From NCBI GenBank assembly GCA_963978545.1, contig OZ021732.1:49114059-49178058 (forward strand): a DNA stretch of 64,000 bases, read 5' to 3'. A model generated the notes under the pieces. That model was not told the DNA's origin. It did not search any database and saw only the letters and a program-made list of their open reading frames with translations. Below are positions 1 through 19,691 of this stretch, in pieces; the first letter of the stretch is position 1; the number at the start of each line of letters is the position of its first letter. The stretch comes from Linyphia triangularis. Taxonomy: Eukaryota; Arthropoda; Arachnida; Araneae; Linyphiidae. The position numbers and the translations under genes are program-made.

Positions 1-234
1 AAAAAAATTTTGACTTTCAACAATATGTTTTAAATTTTTTCTTTAACTGAACGACTTGCAAATATCCACTTCAACCACTACAAAACTCGAATGAATTTTG
101 ATTTGTCTTTGTTAGGGATCAATATGGGTTATGTCACAGAATTCAAATATAATTTTGCTTTTACTAATGTTACATTTGACATTGGTTAAACATAAGATAA
201 TTACACCAAAATTAAATACAAAATAAAACATTAC

Positions 235-2617
235 AATCTTTTATAACTTGCAGCAGCTGCAGCAAGTTTTTTAGCCTTTGACTTTCGTTGAGATCGTTTA
301 CTATCTCCAAAATCAAATACAGTGGGTATAGCATCCCTCCTTAACTTTCGAAATCTGAAGCCGGCTTTATATGAATCTGCTGTAAAATGCTTTGAACATA
401 TTCTACTATGTTTTTGAGGATGAAAATCTTTCCGACGAATGGCGATGCACCATGCTCTTAGCAAACCTTCATTGTTCAAGGGAAATCTAAAACAAATATA
501 AAAAATAATATCAATGTAAAAAAACATAAAATTAAACAATTACATAAAAACTTTAGAAATGCAACTAAATTTTAAGATATCGAAATAAAACATTGTTATC
601 GATCTATTCAGTAAAAGAATCCATGTTTATATTTATATCAACCTTGTGAGTTCTTGTTATTGTTTGGCTCTGGCAATTGTTGAGGGGAGAAGCACAGGTC
701 ACCAATTAGGGCCAGTTGCTGAGAGTAGAAAAAGGCTGAAATTATTGTACCCCCAATTCAGCCAAATAGCTCTCCTTTTCAGTAGTAATCTAATATAAAA
801 ACTACCAAACTAAAATGGGTAGTGTTATGTTCATGGTTGGAAAATTCTGCATTTCGAGTTACTAATGTGTTTTGTTTTACATCATTTTAATGTGAAAATG
901 TATTTGTATATTCCAAATCATTTACAATAGACAGAAATGACAATGACATTTTCTCCTTTGGTCTGTTCCTCAAAACTAAATACATTAACATTGGATTTTC
1001 TTCTCTCAAAGCACAGCATTATTAGACACATTGACATGGTTTGCTTTGATCAAGACAATAAATGTATGGAATTCAATACTTTTTTATTTCAACCCAAAGA
1101 TTTGACCATATACATTGAATTTAAGTTTCAAAATCAAAATGTAGTATGTGTGCGATAAATCAGTTTCTGTGAATATTTCAACAAATGTTTAGAATAATTT
1201 AATAAAAATCCTAAATATACTGTCATATAAAGCATGTTGAAAATGTCAAAGACAAAAAGTTTGCCATAAGAAAACATGCAATTGAATAAAATAGTCTTTT
1301 TAATATTAATTTCAAAACGGTCTATGGAATTTGAATAGCCTACTAACGCAACCACATTGCCAACATTTTTGCCACGCATCAAATATTAGGATAATACAAT
1401 CATTTAGTGGTGACGTTATCACACCATATTATGATGATGTCACAATATGGTTTACTTCCTTATACTAAGTTAAAAATTGAGGAAATCCCACAATTTAATT
1501 CTCATTAGATTAAATATAACAACCAAATATCTGATACCGTGAAAAGATAATAGTGTAACATGACTATAACATGAGTTTAAAATAGGTAGACGAAAATTAC
1601 TATGTTTGCCAAATGAAAGTAACAATCATGTGCATGGTTATCTAGAAAATACTCAGCATGTAAAAAAAAATTAATCCTATGATTCAATCTTTGACTACTT
1701 ATCACCCCAAAATCAGTTGGTACCCTCTGGGAACAATTGTTCAGTGTGTGGCAACCCCTCAAAAATCTCTACCTAAAAAATCACTATTTTGTCAAACGAA
1801 AACAACAATCGTGAAATACTGCCATTAAGCTAACAGAATTTGACAAAATCTCTAACTTTAGCCATTTTTCCTATATGATAAATGTGCTGGTATTCAAGTA
1901 CCAGGTATATTTTTCAGATATAAAATTTTGAGTTTCCTTTTTCTTTTAAAATACAATTTTGCAAAGGGTCCTATTTTCATAGATAATGTAATATTATAAA
2001 CTGTCCTTAAAAAAATTCAATTTTGTGAAGGTTTTTTTTTTTCCCCTAAAACTGGAATTTTGGGAATTGTCAGTAAAAAGACATCTCACACACGTTTTAA
2101 TGACATCTGTAATCAAAATTTATTGTAATCAAGAGAAATAGCTACCTTCGGATTGATTTGGAATTATTTTAATGATTTGCTGAAAATAAACATACAATAC
2201 AATTTTGACTGCTACCTAATATATATTCAGAGACATATTCATTAATCGAGGCCCTTTTCATGATTGATCATTCTTTTATAGAGTTCAGAATTATTGATAG
2301 ACACTTTACTGACTGACTTTTCGCGACTTTTTTAAGCAAAGAAATTTTTCCCAAGAATTAATAGTTTTAAAATAAAACCCTTTAAAAGAAGAAAATAGAA
2401 AAGTTACAAAAAAATTTCCTTTTAAATAAGGGTACCGAAATTCGAAAGAGTTCTTTGGTGTTACACATAAATCGTTAATTATTTTCGTAAATAAAAAGGG
2501 GTCAATCCATTAAATTATTTGAATGGATACAAAAACTGTTTCATACCTGTGGAAAGCATAACTTGAATTTCCCTTGGCTCTTTCAGTACAATTATAAGCG
2601 CAGCAAGACTGTACCAT
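235..2617 (-). CDS. THAP-domain protein gene A, partial (exons 1-2)
   Basis: Exon 1 is 2617-2547 and exon 2 is 486-235; further exons would lie beyond the left edge. Exon 1 encodes a start Met, the first two zinc ligands (SCCAYNC) and ends at the FHR boundary with donor AG|GTATGA. Exon 2 begins after TTTTAG, restores Arg-Phe-Pro across the junction, and carries the Trp, the CSKHF Cys-x2-His pair and a DAIPTVF box. This is the C2CH zinc finger of THAP proteins, a sequence-specific DNA-binding domain (family knowledge). A basic Ser/Lys/Ala-rich tail follows. Reading straight on meets TAA at 233-231. The donor position used by the paralogue at 15577 reads AG|AT here, but GTAATG three bases downstream gives a usable donor in the same phase, so I end the exon at 235. 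Seen: exons and phase. Inferred: continuation outside the window. The target genes are unknown. Confidence 0.82.
487..2546 (-). other. Intron 1 of THAP gene A
   Basis: About 2.06 kb between the two THAP half-finger exons, with GT-AG borders on the minus strand. It holds no coding region I can support. The stretch at about 655-790 resembles 8480-8580 inside a mobile element, including the shared word GCTGAGAGTAGAAAAA, so a diverged repeat copy lies here. The rest is AT-rich. Confidence 0.6.
655..790 (+). repeat. Diverged copy of a dispersed repeat
   Basis: Shares a run of similarity (by eye about three quarters over roughly 65 bases) with 8505-8575, which is part of the nested element at 7136-8790. 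Both copies read through GCTGAGAGTAGAAAAA and then a CCCAA-TCxGCC-A-TAGC pattern. It lies in intron 1 of THAP gene A. No conserved reading frame unites the two copies, so it looks like repeat DNA rather than an exon. Confidence 0.45.
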
Positions 2618-5600
2618 GGCTCGGCAATTTATTTAAAACATTCCTAGCACAGAAAAATGCGACGGTAAAAAATAACATATGTAAATGTATCACAGCATTT
2701 TGCAGTCTCGATTCTCAAATTTGATGTTTTAAATTAGCAAACGTTTATTTGTTTATTTAAAAATAGTTACAAATACAGTGATTATTGAAGTCCCAATTGA
2801 CTTTATGCATGATGTAACTCTTCCTTGACATTGTCATCAACCATTCTCAAAAACCAATCAGAATACAGTCGTACATTTCCTCAAATTACCAACGAATCTC
2901 AAATCCTTCATGGTGAACTGGTTACTGGTATGCCCTGGAAGACTACAGAAATTTAGAAAAGTTGGGCTTTATGAGACGTTACATAACTAGTGCTTTTGAT
3001 ATGTCTGACGTTTTTGGTTGACGTATTGATGGTAAAAATGTGGATTTTAAATGAAAATTTTACAAACCAAATTGTCATACAAACTTTCTGGTTTGTAAAA
3101 CTTCCACTTAAATTACTTCACATTTTTTACAAAATTTGTTTTTAACAAAACATTTTCATGTATTCCTACATTTTCCCCTTATTTCCTTTTTGCTAGATGA
3201 ACAATGATTGTGCTGGATGATATTGCTATTCACCCGCCCCACTGGAGTTACTGACTTGGTTGTCTGTCAGCGAGCATTCCGAAAGCGAACTGTATTGCAT
3301 TGTCTTTTGCGGCGATTTAGCAGTTGTGTATCAAGTTTAACTGTTGTTTTGTGCTCTATTGTTGTGAAAAGAGCTGTAATGAGTCTACTAGAAAGAGAAG
3401 TTCTGGAGTTGTAAGAGAATCTGCGAAGAGTTATTTCGGAATAAATTTCTGCAAGTTTTGATCTGCTTTTTGGCTTCAAATCTTTCGAACCCGTCCACGC
3501 AACAATATGATTTTTCACATTTTGTGTGACAATCTACAAGCGGTGAATGAGAAGGTGTCTATTAAGTTAAGTCTTTCTTGCAAATATTTTGTTGCATTCT
3601 TCAAATGGAGAGCAGTGTTTTAGTGTGTATGAAGAGTAAGCTGATTCTTTGAATTAGTTTTTGAAGATAATGCTTTGCTGAAAGGGTTATATTTATAGAA
3701 AGCATCTCCTCTAATGCAAAAATGTATTTTTAGACTACTTCAAACACTTGTACACCTCACAAATAAGTGGCTGATTTCTACTATATGTTGTATATTCATA
3801 GTAAGTTGAATGGTCATCTATGTAACTGCCTGTTGAATACTTTCAACTGCTGAAGGAAATTATTGTATTTTGAAATTAATGTCTGTTTAGAACATAGTTC
3901 ATTTAGAAAAAGTTCTAGTCAAGTTACTAAAAAACTATATATCGTAACACACACCTTAATAGGGGAAGTGAAAGGCAAGGGCCTGTGGGTAGTGAATTGA
4001 AGCAATTTGTCTTCACTTTTTTACTTTCCCGAACCTTACCGTGACATAACAGAGATACCAATTTTTTTATGGATTTGTACTTCTTTTCCCAAGGACAATG
4101 TTACATTAAAATGAATAAATATAAAATTTGCTCTGGTTCAAATATCGGGGAACAGTGAAAGTATATTGGCAAACGATCGTTCGTGTAGGTCTTTTCTGTA
4201 GGAATTCAAAAAATTCCCGTAAAACCATAAAAATCTTTGAAAATTATGAAAAATGTGTAAAAAGTTGGCATTTCTGAAGTAATAGGTTCTATGATATGTG
4301 TACCTGTCATTACTTAATGGTAAGCTTTTTAATTTCATTCTGATGGCTAGATCAAATTTAAAAAGCAAGATTTCATTGATACATTTTGGACCTATGTGTA
4401 AATATTACTGACTAACATTTTATCTCCTTAGTAAACTATATGTCTTAATTACCTGGATAAATATATTCTAGTTATGCAAATCCTTTATTATCTTTGAAAA
4501 CTAAGTGCAAACCCCTGGTAGCAGAACTGCAAACTATCAATCCTGCTGTGTACTTCAAGGTAAAAAATTACATCATTCTTGGATTAAAAAAAAAAAAAAG
4601 AGAATTTTTTCATCCTCTCCAGGATGGTATTGTATGCTTTTCGAATATTATCTGCTACACATTACCTGGATTTATAAGAGTTTTACTCATTTGTGATAAG
4701 ATTTAGACTAAAGCATTAATACTGCCGTCATTAGTTGAAAGTACCTAAATAAAAAAGACCTTGGAAGATCTTTTTATTTAATTGATCGATCAAGTTCTTA
4801 ATTCCTACAAACGTATACAACAATAAAAAAAAAAATGTAGTTTCAAAGGACCAATGCAAAAGTGTCAAAATATTCATTTGAATGTGCTTTTTTTTGGATT
4901 TGCGGGTGCACTTATGACGGCAAAATATAACTCTATATTTTCATAACATAAAATTAAGAACAAGTAGAATGCGCTTGTAACTTATATAATGTGACCAGAT
5001 TTCCCAATTTTCACATCGCTGTCCCGCTGACCGAATGTCCTGCGTTCCCGGTGCAGAGTCCCGTCAAAGCCTTTCTAAACAAAAACAAAAATGTCTCCAG
5101 AACTTGAAAACTAAGAGTGAGTAACTGATAAAGTTTCTGGGGATAGAAAAATCTAGTCGCATTAAATTTATAAAATAAGGAATTAAATATGTCAGGACCA
5201 AAAACCTGGGTAGGCAGAGGTCATGTCTTTTTTTCAACGACAAGGTAGCAACTAAATTCTAAAATAAAAATTCTTCTTCAAGAGGTCAATTAATTTGGTG
5301 AGTAATTTTTATGCAAATTACGTCAAAGTTTTACATTATCTAGGACTTAACATCAAAATGTAAGTGCTTTAGTGAATGAGTATATTGTCTTTGCAATGCA
5401 ATTCATCTTCATGAAGCCTCTATAATTTCAATCAACAACGGACTCAACTGACAAACTCGGGCTTATATAGGGGAGACGAATCTTTGTGAATCTTCTAGAG
5501 ATAGACATTTGGAGAACTTTCCAGATCGTAGTCAAAAAGTCCTATACATGTACATGGGGACTGAAAATGTTGCCAAGTTTGGCGACATTTGACGATTTCT

Positions 5601-6554
5601 CGCCAAATTTGGCAACAAAAATTAGTCGCCAAAACCATTGCCAACTTGGCTTTATCTCGCCAATTTGGCGAGATTGCCATTACCATAATGTTAAATGTCC
5701 TGCTCCTTGTAAAACTTGCTTTCCAGCATTATCTCTGTAAAACTCGTTATCAAGCATCAAAAGACTCATTGCAGGAAAACAAACTACTGCACTGCCTTAT
5801 GTGAAATGTACATAAATGTTCCTATTTACAAAATTAACACTACGAAATATTTACAAATATACAGAAATTCGTAACAATATGTTAGCAAATGTTACACAAA
5901 GCATTCACAATGAAAAAGGAATTAAATAACCATCTCTCTTACACTTCTAAAAAGCCACAAGTTTCTTAAGTGAACAACAAGGTATATTTCTAATCAAAAG
6001 AATTTTCTATAAGCACTATCTCTCATACAAGAAAAAATTCATATGTTTGTGAAATGTGTCGCAAATCATTCCCTTACAAAAAATTTAAAAAATTAACTAC
6101 CCCACTTAAACTCAGGAAAAGAGATATAGCGTAAATCTCAAGCCAGTGCGCTGCTATAACATTGGTGCAAAGAATATGGCAACTGCTGCATGTTAAAACT
6201 TTGTAATGGCAATGTTCTCTTGTTGGTAGGACATGGATGTGGAGGGAGGGAGGTGCTAATTCAATTGTCACTGAATCGTCACATATCTAACCAACTTTAA
6301 AATTACATAGCATAATTGTAGATGTTGGTGTTACAATGTTATGGTGCACTATAGCTATTGAGCCAAAAAATTTCAAAACTATCAACCAATATTCTATATT
6401 TTATACTATTGCAAATATAAAATCGTAAAATGAGATGTGTGCAATGTCATTTTAATTTTTCTGCTACTATTTTATTCATGGTCTCTCATTTTATCTGTGG
6501 TCCAAGAAATGTGGGAGAACTCTGCACATTTTTATATCTTTATTATTACACTTA
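2618..6554. other. Upstream region of THAP gene A, no gene seen
   Basis: AT-rich DNA with no gene I can support. A less AT-rich block at about 3190-3560 contains a 68-codon plus-strand frame without recognisable motifs. It could be promoter DNA of the minus-strand THAP gene that starts at 2617, or an old repeat. At 5569-5685 a cluster of TTGGCGA/TCGCCAA words forms inverted repeats (separate entry). Confidence 0.4.
5569..5685. repeat. Cluster of TTGGCGA inverted repeats
   Basis: A 17-base arm beginning GTTGCCAAGTTTGGCGA (5569) is followed by its complement with one mismatch, then by a 17-base palindrome CTCGCCAATTTGGCGAG (5656-5672). The same TTGGCGA/GGCGAC words recur inside the MITEs at 17289-17647 and 19709-19959, so this is probably a remnant of that family. 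I find no clear terminal repeats or target duplication here. Confidence 0.5.
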
Positions 6555-7135
6555 CAGGGCTGCCACTGACTGTAAGCTTTGAAAATAGTTGCTTTAGTAG
6601 CCTTAAATGTTAAAAATAGTAGCCAAAATAGTAGTCTCAGACATTGAAAATAGTAGTCTCAGACGTTGAAAATAGTAGCCTCACTTTTCATAACGATTGT
6701 TTTTTCAAGTCGGTAAAGACCTTCATCTTGTTTTAAAGGTTTTTAGTTATCATCAAGATCGGAACAAAACTGTTGATTTACATAAACATGAAAACACAGA
6801 GACACTCTTCTTTCAATTCAAAATAGTGTCGTGTACATAACATCCCATATGGTAAAAGGCATGTGTCTTGGGGGAGGCACTATCGTATTTACATAACTGC
6901 GATGAAAGTTGGCAACTCAACCTTACTCCCAGACAGCATCTAAGCAAAAAAAAGCTAAATTTCACGCAAAAGAGACAGTAAAAATCGATTGGCAAAACAA
7001 GATATATATATATATTTTTTAATTTCCAAAGTCAAACAACTTTTTGGTAGAGAAACAAGTTTAATTTTTAAATAATTTAACTATATATTGACAATGATAG
7101 GCGAATTTAATTAAGGCCAGTTTTTAAATTTTGAA

Positions 7136-8790
7136 CAGGATAGCTACAGAATTTGAGAAACAAAATTCCACAACATTTCTCTAATTTCCAGAAAATTCCC
7201 TAATGTGCATCTCTGTCGACGTTATCATAAAAAAAAAAAAAAAAAAAAATATATATGACCAGTTTAAAAATATATAAATTTGACTATTTACAATTACTTA
7301 TCAAAGTATAATTGCACCAAAATATAAATTTAGGCTAAAAATCAAAACAAGCATTTTTAGAGCATGAAAAAAATGGAAAACATTAATAAAAAAAAATACA
7401 AAATTCACATAAACCAATTTACAAACTACACCCATACTTGCTAACATCAAGGAAAAGAAACTAGTACAATATTTTTCTTTTTAATTTAAAAAACAACACA
7501 AATAAAACATGTTATTTTCTTTAATATATGTCATAGGTTGTATCCTGTTCATAACATAAATTTTAAACAGTGTCCCAAATATTTACTAAACTTGGGTATG
7601 CATGAGCATGAAACTTAAATAATCATCATTTTGCTATTCGGTCACAAATTTCACGAAATATTTCATAAAAAAATTGTCTTTTGGATTTTGAAGTTGAGAA
7701 AAGATAAATAAAATATATTGCATGAAAGAAAAGCTTAAAATTAACAGCTTCTTATAAAAATTAATTACTCATAGATATGAAATAAAATTTTGTACAACAA
7801 AAATATTATCTTTAACCTCTGAAGTACATATTAAATGAGGCAAAAAATCGTTTTCATAAAACATGACAAGCATAGCATTCGGCAAGAGGAAAAGATGCAT
7901 GGACTTTTTTAAAAAATTCCATGACCCTTTGCCTGAATGTATGCAGTAGCGCATTCAGATTTTTAAATTTTTGGAGGGGGAGAAGGATGTTTCAATTCTT
8001 TGTTTGATTTATATTAAAAATATAAATCAACAACATGTATCCCTTTCAGTTAATTACGTTTAATAAAATGTCAAAATTAAAGTAAAAAGAAAAAAAATCA
8101 AGTACAGGATCTAACCCTTTTTGCTTATTAATGCCTATAGATTTGTTGCACATCTATAACAGTGCTGTAAAGGGTTAATAAAAACAGAAAGAAACGATGG
8201 AATCAATTTGAAATATAAAGGAATTTAGGGTTCTAATATATTCTATTGACAAAAAACACAAGACAAGAAGAAAAATAATCATGTCTGTAAAGGATGCAGT
8301 CAGATTTAAGTTTGAGGATTTTTTTTTTTTTAAATAATGCGCCGGCGGTCGCGAAGCTATAAGATAACCAAAAATTTAACAGAAATAATGTGTAAATAAT
8401 TGTTCCAAGCATAACAATGATCTCGGAAATTAAAAAAAAAAAAAAAAAAAAAAAAGCGGAACATGAACATGCGGTTGTGGGCCGAGGAGTGGGGATTCGC
8501 CTGTTTGTCTCAGCTGCTGAGAGTAGAAAAATGTCGGAAATTTCATACTCCCAAATCGGCCAACTAGCCAGATACGACTTTTACGAAAAAGTACATGAAA
8601 AAAAATCTGTATTATTCAACGCACCGACGTTACGGCATCCATTTCTTGTGACGCGAGCCGGTAGAGATGTCCATACCCGCACGGGGAATGCGAGAAGGGA
8701 AATTCAAAAATTTCAAAATTCCCTGACTAAAAAGTAATTAAACGAAATACCTTAACATTTACCTGAATTCCCGGTTCTGTCGCCACCCTG
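7136..8790. mobile_element. Nested element with CAGGATAGC.../...GCCACCCTG ends
   Basis: Lies inside the 6555-9491 element. The left end CAGGATAGCTACAGAAT pairs with the right end GTCGCCACCCTG (complement CAGGGTGGCGAC). Bases 7136-8112 recur as an inverted copy at 55033-56012. The right third (8330-8790) is GC-richer and has a 106-codon plus frame that starts in a poly-A tract and matches no family I know. The target duplication is not clear (TTTGAA versus TTTAAG), so the boundaries are provisional. Confidence 0.55.
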
Positions 8791-9239
8791 TTTAAGCTAC
8801 ACTCAAAGTAATTAAATTGCCTCAAAATTTAAATTATTTTATTATTTATAAATTTAGCTACAACATTGAAATTCTAATGATTCTGCATCGATTGACCTAC
8901 ACGGCAAAATCATTCACCACATCAGCACAAATCTCGGACATAACGTCTATACAACATCAATACTGTCCATACTGATAGCATTTTCTTCCGGCGTTCACCA
9001 CAAATAAATTTTTGTTAAGTAGAGTAAATAAAGCGAAATAATTTGATAATTCAGAATTTAAGTGTATGATGCTCCTGAGCCTTGCACAGCAAAAGATAAA
9101 ACATTGGAACCTAACAGGCAGGCGGAAATGACAGCGGTTGCCGTCGAACACAACAATCTCGCGTGAGCGGTTACTATCGTCGGACTAACAAAATGACCTC
9201 TATACCCGCGAATATGAACAACTATTTCGGTAGTATTGC

Positions 9240-9267
9240 CCCCCCCCCCCCCCCCAAAAAAAAAATT
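9240..9267 (+). repeat. Poly-C then poly-A tract
   Basis: A homopolymer C run of about 16 bases is followed directly by an A run, near the right end of the 6555-9491 element. It is a likely site of sequencing and length error. Confidence 0.9.
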
Positions 9268-9497
9268 ACCGATTTGAGAAGATTGTTAGTACCTTAGTGC
9301 CGATTTTTTTTCGTGCTACTATCGAAGAGTATCCAATTTCTTAAAAAATAGTCGCCTCAGCCCAAAAATAGTTGAAGGTTTTATTAAAAATAGTCGTTTT
9401 GGGCCCTTTTTTCATTGAAATAGTTGCCATAGTCGCCGGGCCACTAAAATAGTCGCTTTAGTAGCCTTTTTAGTCGCCTGTGGCAGCCCTGCACTTA

Positions 9498-10423
9498 GGT
9501 TCAGGAGAAAAGTGAACAACAGTGTTTTATGTGTATAAAACCTATAATTCTGTAACATGCTGATTTCCTGGCAAATCAATTAAACACAGCAGAATTGTAA
9601 AAAGACTATTTTCCATACAGCATCAATTAAAGCAAACCACAATATAAATATGGAAGTTATACTTCAAAAAAATTAAAGACTGAAACAAATGTAGACTGTT
9701 TAAGTACGAGCATGAATTATAGAGTAATTTAGAAAAGGTGTGGTACATGGACACTGGGATTTTTGCTTTACACAAAACTTACATTAAAAATCTCACAAAT
9801 AAAAAAAAAAAAAGGGAAAAAATTAAAAATAAAGGCTATTGATCACTTTTCTCCACATTACCCAAAGAATAAAAATAAAATAGAATACTTAAAACACTTC
9901 TATGCTTGTCAATCCAAAATATTAAACTTTCAATAATGCAATAATTAATACCTAAAAAAAAAAAATACAAAACTTTTTTATTTCCAAACATGAGAAACAA
10001 AGTTTTATTCTGGTAAATTGCAATGATAGAAAGAAAATTATACTGAAAAAGTAATTTTAGAACATAAAGGATATGTTGTGAATTTTCTGAACAAAACACT
10101 AAAAAAATTAAAGGAGAAAAGTTATATTCATTTCCAACAAAACTGTTTGAGTTAACCGAAATACCTTAGATTAAAAAAAAAAATTGAATGTATTCAATAA
10201 TCAAATTTTCATAAATGGATAACGTAAGCAATGCTATTGTATACAAAATAATAGATGGTCGGCTGATCAGAATATTTTGTGTTTAAACAACTTGAACTGT
10301 GATTATTAACTTCAACTAAAAGGTAGCTTCTACACGTTTCTACTGCAGAATTTCAGGTCTATATCCTAAATACGAACTATTTGGCAAAATTTTTGTATTG
10401 AAATCTCTCCTGGTTATGGTAGT
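9498..10423. other. AT-rich DNA, no gene seen
   Basis: Simple A-rich sequence between two TIR elements. The 87-codon minus frame at 9836-10099 is made of low-complexity Phe/Tyr/Lys codons and is not supported. Confidence 0.5.
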
Positions 10424-10429
10424 AAAATA

Positions 10430-10806
10430 CAGGGATGAGAGTAATCACAGAGCAAAAAGGAGGAAATCCAAAAGTTTCGTCAAAAAATCTTGCGAAAGGA
10501 ATACACAAAAATTCAACAAAAAAGTATGCAGGAAAAATGATTCAATAATTTTAAAGATACAATGAAATTTCTCATATTATACAATAATTGCATTTGAAAT
10601 ATAGCTTGTGGAGTAATCTGTGAGGAAAGGGGAGCTATGTGGGAAAATCTTTTGTTTCTATATGAGGAAAAGTATACTTTTTGCAGGAAAAGCTGGTCAG
10701 ATCAGAAAAATGCGGATTCTCGAAACAGGGACAAAGTGAAAGAAAATATTACATAAAAAACAAAAAAGGAGGAAATCGTCCTAAAGGAGGAAAACTCTCA
10801 TCCCTG
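10430..10806. mobile_element. 377-bp MITE, CAGGG...CCCTG ends, 6-bp TSD
   Basis: The ends CAGGGATGAGAGT and ACTCTCATCCCTG are perfect complements, flanked by AAAATA on both sides (10424-10429 and 10807-10812). The interior repeats AAAAAGGAGGAAAT near both ends. It is non-coding. It shares CAGGG termini and a 6-bp duplication with 6555-9491, but its subterminal words differ, so it is a separate family of the same type. Confidence 0.82.
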
Positions 10807-10812
10807 AAAATA

Positions 10813-11239
10813 AGATTAAAAATATCCTGATGATTTAGTTTTGTTATAAAAAAAATTTGCTGTTGTCGAATTTGACTATAATTTCAAAAACTTGTAAACT
10901 ACCATTTAAGTTCCAAGCCGAAACTATATCTGGAGAAAATGTGCAGGTATGGGTGCTTTGAAGTAAAACTGCTCATAAAATATGGAAAAAATATTTTATT
11001 TACATTACAGTGGATTTTTAAAAAAAAATAAGATTTAGAAGAAAAGCATGCAGTTGAAATAGATTCTGATAATCCTTCAAATAATCATGATACAATATTA
11101 CTATGTATACAAAATTTATAATTATAAAACTATACCTTAATTTGGATAAAACATAACACATGGCATAATAATACAAAGTAAGAGCTACCAGTTAAAAGTG
11201 AATACTTTTTTTTTTCCCCTATAAAAAAATTATTCTTTT
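10813..11239. other. Region downstream of THAP gene B, no gene seen
   Basis: AT-rich non-coding DNA between the MITE and the likely poly(A) signal of THAP gene B. Confidence 0.45.
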
Positions 11240-11245
11240 TTTATT
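11240..11245 (-). terminator. Candidate poly(A) signal of THAP gene B
   Basis: AATAAA on the minus strand, about 105 bases after the proposed stop codon at 11353-11351. Position and spacing fit a short 3' UTR. The call depends on the tentative last exon being real. Confidence 0.35.
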
Positions 11246-11350
11246 CAACTTTTTTTTAAAGGTAGTTTCGGAAAAGTAATACCAAATAATAGTATAAACA
11301 GATTCAAAAGGGTATTCCATCATCAGGTAATGTGATTCTTCGAAATGTCT

Positions 11351-18436
<7,086 letters not shown>

Positions 18437-18944
18437 GATTCTGAAAATGAAAATCGTACCCCCAACAGGATCCACCAAAGTTACGAATAAAAATATGATC
18501 TTGGACTGGGACCATCGATGGCTGGGACTGGGAGACGAAAAAGAATATAACAGTCTGTTATACATTACGTGTTTCTTTAACTGAATAAAAACATACTGTT
18601 TATATAAAGAACATACTTTTTATATCGTCCCTACGCAAGGAATTCACTGTAATTTTTGTTTTCAGAAACTAGTAGACACGCCAATGATTGTGACAAATGA
18701 TCTCTTAATAATTGACGGGTTTTCAATTTAGATTTTTGTGGGGTTTTCTTCCGTATAAGAAACGGAGTTCCAAAATTATTTTGAAAAGCGGTGTATTCAT
18801 GTAAAATTTAACTTTCGAATATTTAAAACTATTGGTATTGGAACTTACAAAACTTTTAATTGCGCTATGCAAATTCAAAACATACACCAAACCAACAAAA
18901 CGGAGTTTTTACATATTGTTTTGACGATAAGAAAAAAAGAAATT

Positions 18945-18987
18945 CTGGGTACCCAGCACATGTCATTACGCCGCGTAATGACATGTG
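18945..18987. promoter_or_regulatory. Two abutting perfect palindromes upstream of THAP gene B
   Basis: CTGGGTACCCAG (18945-18956) is a perfect 12-base palindrome. It is followed at once by a 31-base dyad (18957-18987): a 15-base arm CACATGTCATTACGC, one C, and its exact complement. The larger dyad has CACATG at each end and a CGCCGCG centre. It lies about 510 bases upstream of exon 1A. A regulatory role is inference; a small relic insertion cannot be excluded. Confidence 0.4.
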
Positions 18988-19144
18988 ACCTCACAAGCAT
19001 GGTTTTACTAGGCATTACATAAAAAAAAAAAAAAAACTATTAATTAATAAAAGAACGGCTAAAACAGTTATTTTAAAAAGAACAGGATTAGCGAACACCT
19101 TTTCAGTAAAAAAAACATAAGTGTCATTGTATGCAAAGGAGGCG

Positions 19145-19238
19145 TATCGATAAGGAAGCGCATGCCGCATATCGATGAATGAATTCGAATTTGCTCTTGG
19201 TTACCAAAACAAATCCACGCGGTACTGTTGAATCGATA
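19145..19238. promoter_or_regulatory. DRE-like TATCGATA motif cluster
   Basis: TATCGATA at 19145-19152, TATCGATG at 19170-19177 and ATCGATA at 19232-19238. TATCGATA is the DRE core promoter motif known from insects (DREF site). Three near-copies within 94 bases upstream of a minus-strand gene suggest a promoter. The distance to the exon 1A start (about 700 bases) allows a longer 5' UTR or an unseen leader exon. Confidence 0.4.
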
Positions 19239-19691
19239 AAATTTATATTCATAAAAAAAAGTAAGTTACATTTTGTTGTTATTATATATCTCTTTAAAAA
19301 AGATTTGAAAAAAAAAATCTGTTTTTCAATGGTATTCGGATTAGGAAAGGCCTTACGAAACTAATACTGATTATTTTGGATTCGGAATAAATTTGTCTTC
19401 TAAAAAAATTTCTAAATACTTTTTTCATTTCTGTTTTAACTAGGTTAGTTTTCTATTACTATAGGATAAACTTTTAGAACTATACTTCTAAGATGTGTTG
19501 GTAATAATTTATTCTACGGTCCCCCTTTTAAAAAATGTCGTCTAATCACTAATTTACAGTGTTGTGTAGCTTAGTGATTTTTGATAATTTTCCTTGGATC
19601 AACCTTTGAAAATACAACAAGTTTGAGAAAGGAATTCTCTTAGTCTATGGGATATCGCAAAATAAACTGAACGGTTTCAACCACCATCGTG

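Larger units (their letters stand above)
6555..9491. mobile_element. 2.9-kb TIR element, CAGGG...CCCTG ends, 6-bp TSD
   Basis: The left end is CAGGGCTGCCAC; the right end is its complement, GTGGCAGCCCTG with one change. It is flanked by the direct repeat CACTTA (6549-6554 and 9492-9497). Subterminal DNA on both sides is rich in repeated AATAGTAGCC or AATAGTCGCC words, which helps join the two ends as one element. No transposase is recognisable. Much of the interior (7136-8790) is a second, nested element. The superfamily is uncertain: CAG-type ends with subterminal repeats suggest hAT-like, but the duplication is shorter than the usual 8 bp. Confidence 0.75.

Noticed and set aside
3208..3518. 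Overlapping plus and minus frames of 68 and 83 codons
   Set aside because: No motif, no splice context, and neither frame resembles a known family; more likely promoter or repeat DNA.
8417..8737. 106-codon plus-strand frame in a GC-richer patch
   Set aside because: It begins in a poly-A run, lies inside a mobile element, and its diverged relative at 655-790 does not keep the frame.
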